Positions 29,521 to 38,554 of a DNA stretch of 64,000 nt are shown here, one piece after another. Source of the DNA: Dickeya undicola (GTDB taxonomy: Bacteria > Pseudomonadota > Gammaproteobacteria > Enterobacterales > Enterobacteriaceae). Below the pieces are notes generated by a model, which saw nothing but the letters and a program-made list of their open reading frames with translations, searched no databases and was not told the origin of the DNA. The stretch is taken from positions 1-64,000 of the forward strand of contig NZ_JSYG01000024.1 of NCBI RefSeq assembly GCF_000784735.1, written 5' to 3'. The position numbers and the translations under genes were made by a program. Positions within the stretch are counted from its first letter, which is position 1. The number at the start of each line of letters is the position of its first letter.

Positions 29521-29955
29521 GTGCCCTCTCCCGGCGTGGAAAAGATCACGTACCGGGAAGACCAGTTAGTGGTGCTGGTGTCGCCCCACCATCCGCTGGC
29601 TGAATACCAGGACGTCACCTTTGCCGACACCTTGCCGTTCGATTTCGTCGGCCTTAACAACAGCAGTTCGCTGCTGAAACTGTTGCAGGACACCGCCGAA
29701 GAACACGGGAAAATGCTGCGTCTACGCATTCAGGTCAGCAGTTTTGACGGTGTATGCCGTATGATCGAAGCCGGGCTGGGCATCAGCATCCTGCCCGAGG
29801 GCGCAATTCGTCCGGAAATTCTCGGGGCGGGGCTGCGTGCCATCCGCCTGACCGATGGCTGGTCCACCCGTAAGCTGTGGCTGGGCATTAAATCCGGGGC
29901 GATATTACAGCCTGAAGCCGCCAATTTGCTGGCACACCTGCGCCAGCCGGTGTGA
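29521..29955 (+). pseudogene. LysR-family regulator, N-terminally truncated
   Basis: The frame gives the second half of a LysR substrate-binding domain: YREDQLVVLVSPHHPLAEYQ, then SSFDGVCRMIEAGLGISILP and LRAIRLTDGWSTRKLWLGIK, with a normal C-terminus. The winged-helix DNA-binding domain and the first half of the effector domain are absent. There is no Shine-Dalgarno before the GTG at 29521. It is therefore a remnant that cannot bind DNA in the usual way. Confidence 0.8.
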
Positions 29956-29969
29956 ATCATGTCTGCGGT

Positions 29970-30120
29970 CAGTCGGCGTACTGAATCTCGGGGCGATCAC
30001 CTCCACCATGCTGGAAATCACCTCCAGATTGCTGGACGCGTTGCGTCAACAGCAACCATTTTTGTGCGTGAAATCGACAGTGTGAAAGCCGACACGCCAT
30101 TACCGACAGACCGCGCCTGA
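29970..30120 (+). pseudogene. Second LysR effector-domain fragment, frameshifted
   Basis: The plus strand reads VGVLNLGAITSTMLEITSRL then LDALRQQQP, which looks like the start of a LysR effector domain. A one-base shift then gives VREIDSVKADTPLPTDRA and a stop at 30120. Such a piece normally lies ahead of the part found at 29521-29955, so it is either from another LysR gene or rearranged from the same one. Confidence 0.5.
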
Positions 30121-30192
30121 TGACCCGCCACCCCTCGGGTCGACGGGTATTTTCACGTCAGGAACAAGCCGTCAGCAACCAACAATCGCGCG

Positions 30193-30420
30193 CTAACGGG
30201 CCAACACCCGCCGGGTCGACGCCGGGTTATTGATGAGCTTTTCTGCCGGTCGAACCGGCCGACGAACCAGTTCGCCGCCGCAGTTAGGGCAATGACCGTG
30301 CAGTTTTTCCTCGGCGCAATCAGCGCAGAAGGTGCATTCAAACGAACAAATCCGCGCCAGTAAGGAATCCGGCGGCAGATCAACGTCACAGCATTCACAA
30401 TTAGGCCGCAATTCCAGCAT
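30193..30420 (-). CDS. DUF1272 zinc-ribbon-like small protein
   Basis: The 75-residue protein has four Cys pairs arranged as CECC, CSFECTFCADC and CPNC, matching the DUF1272 family. They probably bind one or two zinc ions. Function is unknown. It lies 50 bp downstream of efeB on the same strand and could be co-transcribed with it, but no functional link is known. Confidence 0.85.
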   Translation of the reverse strand: MLELRPNCECCDVDLPPDSLLARICSFECTFCADCAEEKLHGHCPNCGGELVRRPVRPAEKLINNPASTRRVLAR

Positions 30421-30470
30421 GGTGACACTCCTGTTTTACGCTCTCAACCCGGCTTATCATGCGGCCTGAC

Positions 30471-31784
30471 TTATGCCTTCAGCAACCCGCTCGCCAGCCA
30501 ATCGTCGGCATGTTTCACCCCCGGCAACACGAAGAAGTAACCACCGCCGATCGGTTTGATGTACTCCTCCAGCGGTTCGCCGTTGAGCCGTTTTTGCACC
30601 GTCAGAAAGCCTTTTTCCAGGTCGGCCTGATAGCAAACGAACAGCAGCCCCATATCCAACTGGCCGGAATTGGACACCCCCAGCGAGTAGCTGTAGCCAC
30701 GGCGCAACATCAGATTGGCCTGGGTTTCCCGCGTGCGCGGGTTCGCCAGACGAATATGCGCATCCAGTGGAATCACTTTACCTTCCGGGTCCTGACTGTA
30801 GTCCGGCTCATCATGTTCATGAGCCATGCCCAGCGGCGCACCGCTGTGTTTTTCCCGGCCGAAAATGGTCTGCTGCTCCCTGAGCGGCGTGCGGTCCCAG
30901 AATTCGACATGAAAACGGATGATACGCGCCGCCTGATAGCTGCCGCCCACCGTCCATGCCGGTTCGCCGGATGGCGCGCCAACCCACAGGATTTGGTCCA
31001 TCAGCGTATGATCGCCGGTATTGGGGTTCGCGGTGCCGTCTTTGAAACCTAGCAGGTTGACAGGGGTTTCCTGACCTTTGCTGCGCGCCGCGTGTGCGGA
31101 AATAAACCCTTCCCGCTTCCAGCGCACGCTGAGCAAGTCTGGCGTCTGCTTGATGATATCGCGCAGCGCGTGTAACACCGTTTCGTTGGTGTTAGCGCAG
31201 ATCTGCAACAGCAGGTCACCATGACACAGGCTGGCGTCCAGCGCGTCGTTGGGAAAGCGCGTCATGCGCTGCAATTTCAGTGGTTTGAGCGCCTGTAAAC
31301 CAAACCGCTCGTCAAACAGTGACGCGCCGACCGAGACGGTGATGGTGAGATTATCCGGATAGATTTCCGGCCCCATGATGCCGGAATCCAACGGCGGCAG
31401 ACGCGGGTCGACATCCGGCACGTTGCCGCCCTGCGTCAGAAACGCGATACGCTGGGTCAGCAACTGGAACAGCCGGGTCAGATCCGATTTGCTGGTTGCC
31501 AGCACATCGAACGCGACCAGCAACATCGCGGCCTGTTGCGGCGTGACGATACCGGCCTGATGCGGACCGTAGAACGGCTGTTTTTCCCAGCGTTCATCCT
31601 GCGGTGCCTGCGGTTTGTCCTCCGCCTGCGCCAGCCGATCGGCACCAAGCGCCAGTACGCCGCCCATCATCCCCAACCCCTGCAACAGTCGGCGGCGTGA
31701 GGGCGATGCGATGTCCGGCTGTACCGGACATGTGGAAGGCTGGGAAGAATGCGGCCCGTCCTGCGGGCCCGTGGTATGGCTCAT
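30471..31784 (-). CDS. efeB: EfeB deferrochelatase / Dyp-type peroxidase
   Basis: The 437-residue protein has a Tat signal ([20 protein letters not shown]) and a Dyp-type peroxidase fold with the GFKDGTANP motif that carries the catalytic Asp. It is a periplasmic haem peroxidase that acts with EfeU and EfeO in ferrous-iron uptake. The ATG at 31784 is chosen because GAGGCGAG lies just upstream. A TTG at 31799 would add five residues. It follows efeO by 11 nt. Confidence 0.94.
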   Translation of the reverse strand: MSHTTGPQDGPHSSQPSTCPVQPDIASPSRRRLLQGLGMMGGVLALGADRLAQAEDKPQAPQDERWEKQPFYGPHQAGIVTPQQAAMLLVAFDVLATSKSDLTRLFQLLTQRIAFLTQGGNVPDVDPRLPPLDSGIMGPEIYPDNLTITVSVGASLFDERFGLQALKPLKLQRMTRFPNDALDASLCHGDLLLQICANTNETVLHALRDIIKQTPDLLSVRWKREGFISAHAARSKGQETPVNLLGFKDGTANPNTGDHTLMDQILWVGAPSGEPAWTVGGSYQAARIIRFHVEFWDRTPLREQQTIFGREKHSGAPLGMAHEHDEPDYSQDPEGKVIPLDAHIRLANPRTRETQANLMLRRGYSYSLGVSNSGQLDMGLLFVCYQADLEKGFLTVQKRLNGEPLEEYIKPIGGGYFFVLPGVKHADDWLASGLLKA

Positions 31785-31795
31785 GATAGCTCGCC

Positions 31796-32914
31796 TCAAT
31801 CCAGACCGAGCACGCCGCGCAATTGCGCCAGGTCTTCCGCCAGCGTGGTGATCGGCCCTTTCAGCGCGGTGCGGTCGGCATCGCTCAGCTTCTCGTAGGA
31901 TTCAAACCCGTCTTTGGTTTTATACTTCGCCAGCACGCCGTCGACCGTTTTGAAGTTGGCGTCTACCTTGGTCAGCAACGGTTTATTGGCTTTCTCCAGC
32001 AGTGGACGCAGCAGGTTAACAATCTTCTGTGCACCGTCAACGTTGGCCTGGAAGTCCCACAAATCGGTACGGCTGTAGCGATCTTCCTCGCCGCTGATCT
32101 TGGTCGCCGCCACTTCTTCAATCAGCCCAGCCGCGCCGCCCACCACTTTATTCGGCGGGAAGGTCAGGCTGGCGATGCGTTTTTGCAGTTCCTGCGTATC
32201 GGCGTACAGCTGATCCGCGTAGTGCTCCATGCCTTTGGTGCTGTGATCAGCAAACAAGGCTTTCTCCAGCCGGTGGAAGCCGGTGAATTTCGGGTCGTCC
32301 GCTTTCTTCTCGTAGTCGTCTTCACGGGCGTCGATGCTGCCGTCCAAATCGGAGAACAGCTCAGCGATCGGCTCGATACGCTCGTAATGCTGGCGGGTCG
32401 GCGCATACAATTTGCGGGCGTCGTCCAGCTTGCCCGCCTTGATGGCAGCGGTGAACAGTTTGGTCTGCTGGACCAGACCTTCCACCTCTTTGGTCACGTA
32501 AACCTTGTATTCGGCGATCGGCCCCACCAGGTCCAGTACGTTGGTTTTCGCCACGGCCTCGCCGCTGGCGGTCACCACCAGCTTACCTTTGGGATTACTG
32601 AGCAGGCCACAGGTCATGTCGTATTCACCCGGCTCCAGATTGGCGGTCATTTTCTGGGTGAAGCCCGGCGCGATGTTTTCACGCTCTTCCACCACCATCA
32701 CCCCTTTGAGGATTTCCCACTCCAGGTTCTTCTGGCTGGCGTTGGTGACCACAAACTGCGTTTTACCTGCTGCTACCGTGACCTGCATCGGTTCGCACTG
32801 TTTGTCGTTAACCGTGATCTTTACCTGCGGAATGTCAGCGGCCAGAGCACTGAATGCCGGTAAAGCCAGCAACGCGGCGCACAGCGCCGTATGGCGAAAG
32901 AATGGTGTAGACAT
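31796..32914 (-). CDS. efeO: EfeO periplasmic iron-uptake protein
   Basis: The 372-residue protein has a signal peptide (cut near ALAAD) and an N-terminal cupredoxin-like domain (about 28-115, with [17 protein letters not shown] and [12 protein letters not shown]). An M75 peptidase-like imelysin domain follows, with an HxxE motif (FHRLEKALF). It hands iron to the EfeU permease. It sits between efeU (26 nt upstream) and efeB in one operon. Confidence 0.95.
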   Translation of the reverse strand: MSTPFFRHTALCAALLALPAFSALAADIPQVKITVNDKQCEPMQVTVAAGKTQFVVTNASQKNLEWEILKGVMVVEERENIAPGFTQKMTANLEPGEYDMTCGLLSNPKGKLVVTASGEAVAKTNVLDLVGPIAEYKVYVTKEVEGLVQQTKLFTAAIKAGKLDDARKLYAPTRQHYERIEPIAELFSDLDGSIDAREDDYEKKADDPKFTGFHRLEKALFADHSTKGMEHYADQLYADTQELQKRIASLTFPPNKVVGGAAGLIEEVAATKISGEEDRYSRTDLWDFQANVDGAQKIVNLLRPLLEKANKPLLTKVDANFKTVDGVLAKYKTKDGFESYEKLSDADRTALKGPITTLAEDLAQLRGVLGLD

Positions 32915-32940
32915 AGACCTATCCCTTTTTACATTGATTA

Positions 32941-33786
32941 TTAATGATGATGTTTACGCGACGCCGAAGCCGCGATCGGCTCCATGCGTTGCGGCAGGAA
33001 AAAGAATGCCAGCGCCGGGATCAGATACAGGAAATAGACCACCACTTCGCTGACGGTCGGGGTTTCCTGGTAGCCGAACATACCTTCCAGCAGCGTGCCG
33101 AATAGCGAATGGGTCGACAACGTAGCGCTAAAATCGAAGGCGATTTGCTGAAATTGATTCCACAATCCCGCTTCGTGAAACGCGCGGATCGCCCCGGCAG
33201 CCAGACCGGCGGCGACAAACAGAATGAACAGGCTGCTCCATTTGAAGAACCGGGCCAGATGCAGTTTCACCCCACCCCAGTAGATCATCATTCCGACCAC
33301 GACGGCGCACAGCAGCCCCAGCACGGCACCGATCGGCGCATAGATGCCGACATCCTGCTGGAACGCAGCCAGCAAAAAGAACACCGACTCCAGCCCCTCG
33401 CGCGCCACGGCGAAGAACACCATCGCCACCAGCGCCCAGCCCTGACGCTTGCTGGCGTTGAGCGCCTGGTCAATAGCGCCTTCCAGATGAAGACGTACCG
33501 AACGCGACACTTTGCGCATCCAGAACACCATGTAAGTCAGGATCACTACCGCCACCACCGCCACAATGCCTTCGAACAGCTCCTGCTGTTTCTGCGGAAA
33601 TTCGCCGGTGGTGGTGTTGATGAATACGCCAAGCGCCAGACACAACGCCAGCGCCAGCACCACGCCTGCCCAGACCGCGCCCAGCCACTGCGCGCGTTGG
33701 GTACGCTTCAGGTAGCTGGCGATCAGACTGACGATCAGCGCCGCCTCCAGCCCTTCACGGAACATGATAAGTAACGGTACAAACAT
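32941..33786 (-). CDS. efeU: EfeU ferrous-iron permease
   Basis: The 281-residue Ftr1/OFeT-family inner-membrane protein has seven hydrophobic segments and two REGLE motifs, at 10-14 and 129-133, that bind iron. The frame is intact, in contrast to the frameshifted E. coli K-12 gene. It is the first gene of efeUOB and has a Fur-like site about 80 bp upstream. A histidine-rich end (KHHH) is present. Confidence 0.95.
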   Translation of the reverse strand: MFVPLLIMFREGLEAALIVSLIASYLKRTQRAQWLGAVWAGVVLALALCLALGVFINTTTGEFPQKQQELFEGIVAVVAVVILTYMVFWMRKVSRSVRLHLEGAIDQALNASKRQGWALVAMVFFAVAREGLESVFFLLAAFQQDVGIYAPIGAVLGLLCAVVVGMMIYWGGVKLHLARFFKWSSLFILFVAAGLAAGAIRAFHEAGLWNQFQQIAFDFSATLSTHSLFGTLLEGMFGYQETPTVSEVVVYFLYLIPALAFFFLPQRMEPIAASASRKHHH

Positions 33787-33868
33787 GGGTGGAAACTCCT
33801 CAAACAGACCGAGCGACGCCCCTCACCGTCCAACTGCGTCACATAGGGATGTAAATCAGACAAAGAAT

Positions 33869-33887
33869 GATAATGATTATTATTAAT
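33869..33887. promoter_or_regulatory. Fur box of efeUOB
   Basis: GATAATGATTATTATTAAT closely follows the 19-bp Fur consensus GATAATGATAATCATTATC, most strictly in the first two NAT(A/T)AT units. Its position upstream of an iron-uptake operon supports repression by Fur with iron. Confidence 0.78.
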
Positions 33888-34003
33888 AGAGAAATGTAAG
33901 GATAGGTAAAGCACTTTTTTCTAATCAAATATTTCAACGCCACAGCCTGATACCGTAGCGCACGACGCACTCAACGTGCGAAGCCTGTCTCGGTAGGAGC
34001 CGC

Positions 34004-35587
34004 CTACAGTCGCACGCAGCGGTCACGGCCTTTTTTCTTCGCCAGATACAGCGCCTGATCGGCCCCTTCCTTCAGGCGCTGAATGTCGCAGGGGTTATCG
34101 CTGGAGTGCGAATACACCCCCACGCTCACCGTCACCACCTGACAGGGCAACAGCGAAGCCTGATGCGGCACCGCACACTGGCGCACATTCTCCACGGCTT
34201 GCTCGCCGTACTCCGCCGCTTGTTCGCCACTCATGCCCGGCAAAATAATGGCGAACTCCTCGCCACCGTAGCGGGCGGCTAGTGCGCCATCAGGCAACGG
34301 TAACTCGCTCAGCACGCCGCCAAGCTGGGTAAGGCAGCGGTCACCCAGCACATGACCGTAGGTATCGTTGTAGGGTTTGAAAAAATCCACATCCAGCATC
34401 ATCAACGACAAGGTTCCGCCCTCTTCACGGGCTCGGGTCAGTGACTGCTCCAGATAAAGATCAAAACGCCGACGGTTAGCCAGCCTGGTGAGTGGATCCA
34501 CCATCGCCAGTTTTTGCAGCACTTTATTCTTGTCACTTTCTTCCTGATGCAATCGGCTGATCGCCTCTTTATTTTTCACCGTTAGCCGAATCTGCTTCAG
34601 CACGAAGCCGCCGAGAACAAACATGGCGAACAGCACCATCACGTTGAGTATCATGGCCGAAATATTTTCCGCCAACCAACGTACCTGTAGTGCGCCCCGG
34701 TCCAGACTGGCCGCCACCACTAACGGATAACGCTGTAGTTTCACATAACCAACAATACGCACTCGGTTATCCAGCGTGGTGCGCCAGGTTCCACTGCCAC
34801 TACCTTGGTCCAGTCGGGACTTTTCAAACAAGCCGCCGTCAGCGAAATTACTATTAATATATTGCTCACGATTGGGATAAAGATAAATTGCATGGCCGTT
34901 CGCATTCATTAATGACAGTACGCCATCATAATCCAGGCTAAAATAACTGTAGAAATTACCGAAATAATTATGATCGATTGTAGCCAGGAATACGCCTTTG
35001 AACTCACCATTTGGCCCATTGATTCGCTTCGCTACCGGAATAATACGTTTACGGGTGATCGTACTGACAATCACCTTACTGATAAACAATGATGAGGTAT
35101 TATTTTCCCTAAGCCAGGTAAAATATTCCCGTCGGCCAACATTATAAATATAGAGTGGCCCTTTTCCGGTGGAGGAAATCAGATTTCCCTTTTCGTCAAA
35201 CAGATAGAACCCCACCAATTGTGGCAGCACCGCCCGATGGGTATCCAGAACGCTTTTCACTCGCGTCGAGTCCAGCATACCAGTTTGTGACAACTCCTGT
35301 AGCATGTCATCAATCGCCACTTCAATCGGCACAAACGTATCTTCCGCCTGACGTGACATCGCGACGGACAGGTTAGTGACGTTTTTCTCCGCCTCCGCCA
35401 GCCTACGCTGATAGGAGTCCAAAAAGTTCCAAATGCTGGTGGTGACAAAAATCAGGCTACAGACGACCAGAAAAGCCATCATGGTAATACCGGGGGAAGA
35501 ATAGAAAGATAACGATCGCAGGAAACGCAGAGCACGAGACAGGAAATTATTATTTAACATATGCGTTCTCAGTAAGAGCCTCCCCAT
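34004..35587 (-). CDS. Membrane-bound diguanylate cyclase with periplasmic sensor
   Basis: The 527-residue protein has two membrane segments (about 40-60 and 310-330) that enclose a Cache-like periplasmic domain, and a C-terminal GGDEF domain with the active site ARYGGEEF. It makes c-di-GMP and so affects motility and biofilm. The product-inhibition I-site (RxxD nine residues before GGEEF) is not there; the residues are PDGA. I chose the ATG at 35587, with GAGG 5 nt upstream; the ATG at 35560 is an alternative. A 14-bp tandem repeat lies just upstream. Confidence 0.88.
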   Translation of the reverse strand: MGRLLLRTHMLNNNFLSRALRFLRSLSFYSSPGITMMAFLVVCSLIFVTTSIWNFLDSYQRRLAEAEKNVTNLSVAMSRQAEDTFVPIEVAIDDMLQELSQTGMLDSTRVKSVLDTHRAVLPQLVGFYLFDEKGNLISSTGKGPLYIYNVGRREYFTWLRENNTSSLFISKVIVSTITRKRIIPVAKRINGPNGEFKGVFLATIDHNYFGNFYSYFSLDYDGVLSLMNANGHAIYLYPNREQYINSNFADGGLFEKSRLDQGSGSGTWRTTLDNRVRIVGYVKLQRYPLVVAASLDRGALQVRWLAENISAMILNVMVLFAMFVLGGFVLKQIRLTVKNKEAISRLHQEESDKNKVLQKLAMVDPLTRLANRRRFDLYLEQSLTRAREEGGTLSLMMLDVDFFKPYNDTYGHVLGDRCLTQLGGVLSELPLPDGALAARYGGEEFAIILPGMSGEQAAEYGEQAVENVRQCAVPHQASLLPCQVVTVSVGVYSHSSDNPCDIQRLKEGADQALYLAKKKGRDRCVRL

Positions 35588-35625
35588 CCCCACCTCGCTA
35601 CATCAGGCAAAGCGTATGAGTTATA

Positions 35626-35716
35626 GCGTATGAACAATGTCATATGAACAATGGCGTATGAACAATGGCGTATGAACAATGGCGTATGAACAATGGCGTA
35701 TGAACAATGGCGTATG
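35626..35716. repeat. 14-bp tandem repeat upstream of the diguanylate cyclase gene
   Basis: Six consecutive copies of GCGTATGAACAATG are present (the second is a variant starting TCATATG), with a partial seventh. The array begins 38 bp upstream of the chosen ATG. Copies 3 to 6 are identical, which points to recent expansion by slippage. Confidence 0.95.
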
Positions 35717-35802
35717 CTATCACGTCGCCATATTGCGCCATAATACCTTCGCCCTACTTTAGTGCAATGCCAGCATTCAGGATGAAATGAATAACCGCAC
35801 GC

Positions 35803-35824
35803 GCCCGTTGTTCGGGCCTTTTAT
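35803..35824 (+). terminator. Terminator-like hairpin in the intergenic region
   Basis: GCCCG pairs with CGGGC around TTGTT and is followed by CTTTTATT, the form of a weak intrinsic terminator on the plus strand. No gene on that strand lies upstream of it. The surrounding 35717-36251 is otherwise AT-rich with no convincing gene. Confidence 0.45.
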
Positions 35825-36251
35825 TAACGGAATAACTCATCTTAATGGTGAATAATTTAACATCCCTTATTATCGACTGACCAATAATGAACAACCGCAC
35901 CAAAATAACGCACACGCCGCACTAAAATAATCATTATTCTTTTTATTACACCTGTTTTTTATAAAAATCGGCCCATCTTTATTTTTTCACCAACTGACGA
36001 TATTTAATTCTTAAAAATTAAACAACAGCAGCCATCAAATTAACATAATGGAACAAAAGTAGAATATATCACTTATTTTTTGTCATTATTGACAATATAA
36101 CACCGCTTGATAATATCGAGAAAACTTGTCGAGATTAATGAATCGAATATCAACATCGACTCATAACAGATTGACGAAATTATTAATCCATTGATTTTAA
36201 ATACCGTCTCAGCTTACCAATTGGTGAGATGGCAGCCTTTTATCCTGAGTT

Positions 36252-36517
36252 TATACCCAAAATAATTCGAGTTGCAGGGCAACACGTTTTTCGTTTTGAA
36301 CAACGCAAAGCGTTGGCCCTTTAGGGCAAGGCTCATTTAAGCCTTATAACACGGCAGCCGAGTGACAAACTCGTCGGGAACGAATTTGACCAGCCAACGG
36401 CTGGCCTCTGGTGAGAGACAGGATGTCTCTCATTTCATCCCCAGTCACTTACATAAGTAAGTGACTGGGGTGAGTAACGCAGCCAACACACCCGCAACGT
36501 GAAGTATGACGGGCATA
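36252..36517. repeat. Expanded ERIC repeat (copy 4)
   Basis: It has ERIC ends and an ERIC half (AGTAAGTGACTGGGGTGAG near 36458). It also carries the three-hairpin module at about 36298-36352 and further hairpins (CCAGCC/GGCTGG and TGAGAGAC/GTCTCTCA). Its right end is 23 bp from the dgcN ATG, so the element lies in the leader of that gene. Confidence 0.88.
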
Positions 36518-36540
36518 TTATTTTAATGACGGAGTTTGCG

Positions 36541-37533
36541 ATGAATATTAAAAAACCTTATTTGTTGTTCCTTGGCGATGCTCACGACCAATTGGCCGCT
36601 AAAGTGGCGATCGGCATTAAACAGTGGCATCCGGAATATTGCGTTGGTCAATATCGCATGGCGGGATGCCAGGCAGATTGCGGGCTGCCGGATATGGATA
36701 TCGCTACTGCGCGGGCAGCGGGCGCGCAGACGCTGGTGATCGGCGTGGCGAATCGCGGCGGCATCATTTCCGATGCCTGGGTCGCCGTGCTGCGTCAGGC
36801 GCTGGAGTGCGGCATGGATCTGGCTGCTGGTTTGCACAACAAACTGGAGGATGTGCCAGAGATTAGCGAGCTGGCGGTGCGACTGGGGCGCTCGCTGTTC
36901 GACGTGCGTCACCCGACACAGAGCTTCCCGGTGGCCTGCGGGCGCAAACGCAGCGGCAAACGTTTGTTGCCGGTCGGCACCGACTGCTCCTGCGGCAAAA
37001 TGTACACCGCGCTGGCGATTGAAAAAGCGCTGCTGGAACGTGGTGGCAATGCCACTTTCCGCGCTACCGGCCAGACAGGCATTCTGATTTCCGGTGCAGG
37101 CGTCAGTATTGATGCGGTGGTGTCCGATTTCATCGCGGGTGCGGTGGAAACCCTCGCACCCGATAACCATGCCGACCACTGGGACGTGATCGAAGGTCAG
37201 GGGTCGCTGTTCCATCCCTCTTTTGCCGGGGTGACCACCGGTATCATCCACGGTGCCCAGCCGGACGCACTGGTGTTATGCCACGAACCGACCCGCACCC
37301 ACATGCGCGGCGTGGACTATCCGCTTCCAGACTTGCAAGCCTGCATCGACCTCAATCTGGCGATGGCTCGCCTGACCAACCCGAACGCTCGCTTTGTTGG
37401 CGTCTCCATCAACAGTGCGCACCTGAGTGAAGCCGACGCGCTGGCCTACATGGATAAACTGGAACACCAGTTGGGTCTGCCGGTAGTCGACCCATTCCGT
37501 CAGGGCGTAGGCCGCATCATCGATAACCTGTAA
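36541..37533 (+). CDS. dgcN: DgcN-like D-glutamate N-acetyltransferase (DUF1611)
   Basis: The 330-residue DUF1611 protein has a P-loop NTPase-like core, with the nucleotide loop GTDCSCGKMYTA at 146-157 and an N-terminal Rossmann-like domain. Characterised relatives (DgcN) N-acetylate D-glutamate. The ATG at 36541 is preferred because ACGGAG lies 7 nt upstream. Its partner dgcA follows after 10 nt, the known dgcN-dgcA pairing, which strengthens the call. The upstream leader is almost entirely an ERIC element. Confidence 0.82.
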   Translation: MNIKKPYLLFLGDAHDQLAAKVAIGIKQWHPEYCVGQYRMAGCQADCGLPDMDIATARAAGAQTLVIGVANRGGIISDAWVAVLRQALECGMDLAAGLHNKLEDVPEISELAVRLGRSLFDVRHPTQSFPVACGRKRSGKRLLPVGTDCSCGKMYTALAIEKALLERGGNATFRATGQTGILISGAGVSIDAVVSDFIAGAVETLAPDNHADHWDVIEGQGSLFHPSFAGVTTGIIHGAQPDALVLCHEPTRTHMRGVDYPLPDLQACIDLNLAMARLTNPNARFVGVSINSAHLSEADALAYMDKLEHQLGLPVVDPFRQGVGRIIDNL

Positions 37534-37543
37534 GGACAGCATC

Positions 37544-38554
37544 ATGGCGGAACTGATCGTCACTCATGAACGCTGGGCGTTAAAAGAAACCTTCACCGTT
37601 TCACGCGGTAGCAAAACCCACGCCGATGTCATCAAGGTGACGGTATGCGACGGGCGCTACGAAGGCCACGGTGAAAGTGTGCCCTACGCTCGCTACGGCG
37701 AAAGCATCAGCGGCGTGGAAGCTCAGTTGCTGGCACTGCGGAATGAGGTGCGCAGCGGCCTTGACCGGAAAACATTGCAGACACGGCTGCCGCCCGGTGC
37801 GGCGCGTAATGCGCTGGACTGCGCATTGTGGGATCTCGACAGCCAGCGGCAGGCCAGGCCCGTGTGGCAACTGGCCGGACTGCCACGACCGGAACCGACG
37901 ACCAGTGCGTTTACGCTGTCGCTGGATACCCCGGAACGCATGGCGCAGGCGGCGCACCGCAACGCGCACCGTCCGCTGCTGAAGCTGAAACTGGCAGACG
38001 AACACGACATCGAACGGGTTGCCGCGGTGCGCCGTTGGGCACCGCAAGCGCAGTTGATCGTCGATGCCAACGAAGGCTGGAGCGCCGATCTGTACCTGAA
38101 GCTGGTGCCGGAACTGCAACGTCTTGGTGTCAGCATGATTGAACAGCCGCTGCCCGCCCACGACGACGCCGCACTGACCACGCTGCCGCGGCCGATTTTG
38201 CTGTGTGCCGATGAATCCTGCCATGACCGTCAGTCGCTACCAGGCCTGGCAGCGCGCTACGACATGGTGAACATCAAGCTGGATAAAACTGGCGGGCTGA
38301 CCGAAGCGCTGCTGCTGCGTCAGGCGGCTCAGGCGCAGGGGCTGAAGATTATGGTGGGCTGTATGGTCAGCACCTCGCTGTCGATGGCACCGGCCACGCT
38401 GGTGGCGCAGGGCGCGGAAATCGTCGATCTCGACGGGCCACTGCTGCTGGCGGACGACCGGGTTGGCGGGCTGGAATGGCGCGGTAGCCAACTGTACTTA
38501 TCTGAAGAAGGGTTGTGGGGCCACCCCCGCCCTTGTTTAACGGGAGTGGTATAA
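37544..38554 (+). CDS. dgcA: DgcA-like N-acetyl-glutamate racemase (enolase superfamily)
   Basis: The 336-residue protein is of the muconate-lactonizing/dipeptide-epimerase subgroup. The active-site set is visible: K147-x-K149 (LLKLKL), metal ligands Asp174 (VDANEGW), Glu200 (MIEQPL) and Asp223 (CADES), and the second base lysine in NIKLDKTGG. By sequence alone it could be an L-Ala-D/L-Glu epimerase. Next to dgcN the likely reaction is N-acetyl-D-Glu to N-acetyl-L-Glu. The stop overlaps the next start as TAATG. Confidence 0.84.
   Translation: MAELIVTHERWALKETFTVSRGSKTHADVIKVTVCDGRYEGHGESVPYARYGESISGVEAQLLALRNEVRSGLDRKTLQTRLPPGAARNALDCALWDLDSQRQARPVWQLAGLPRPEPTTSAFTLSLDTPERMAQAAHRNAHRPLLKLKLADEHDIERVAAVRRWAPQAQLIVDANEGWSADLYLKLVPELQRLGVSMIEQPLPAHDDAALTTLPRPILLCADESCHDRQSLPGLAARYDMVNIKLDKTGGLTEALLLRQAAQAQGLKIMVGCMVSTSLSMAPATLVAQGAEIVDLDGPLLLADDRVGGLEWRGSQLYLSEEGLWGHPRPCLTGVV

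Noticed and set aside
35626-35716. Tandem repeat considered as a CRISPR array
   Set aside because: Units of 14 bp with no spacers between them; it is a simple tandem repeat.
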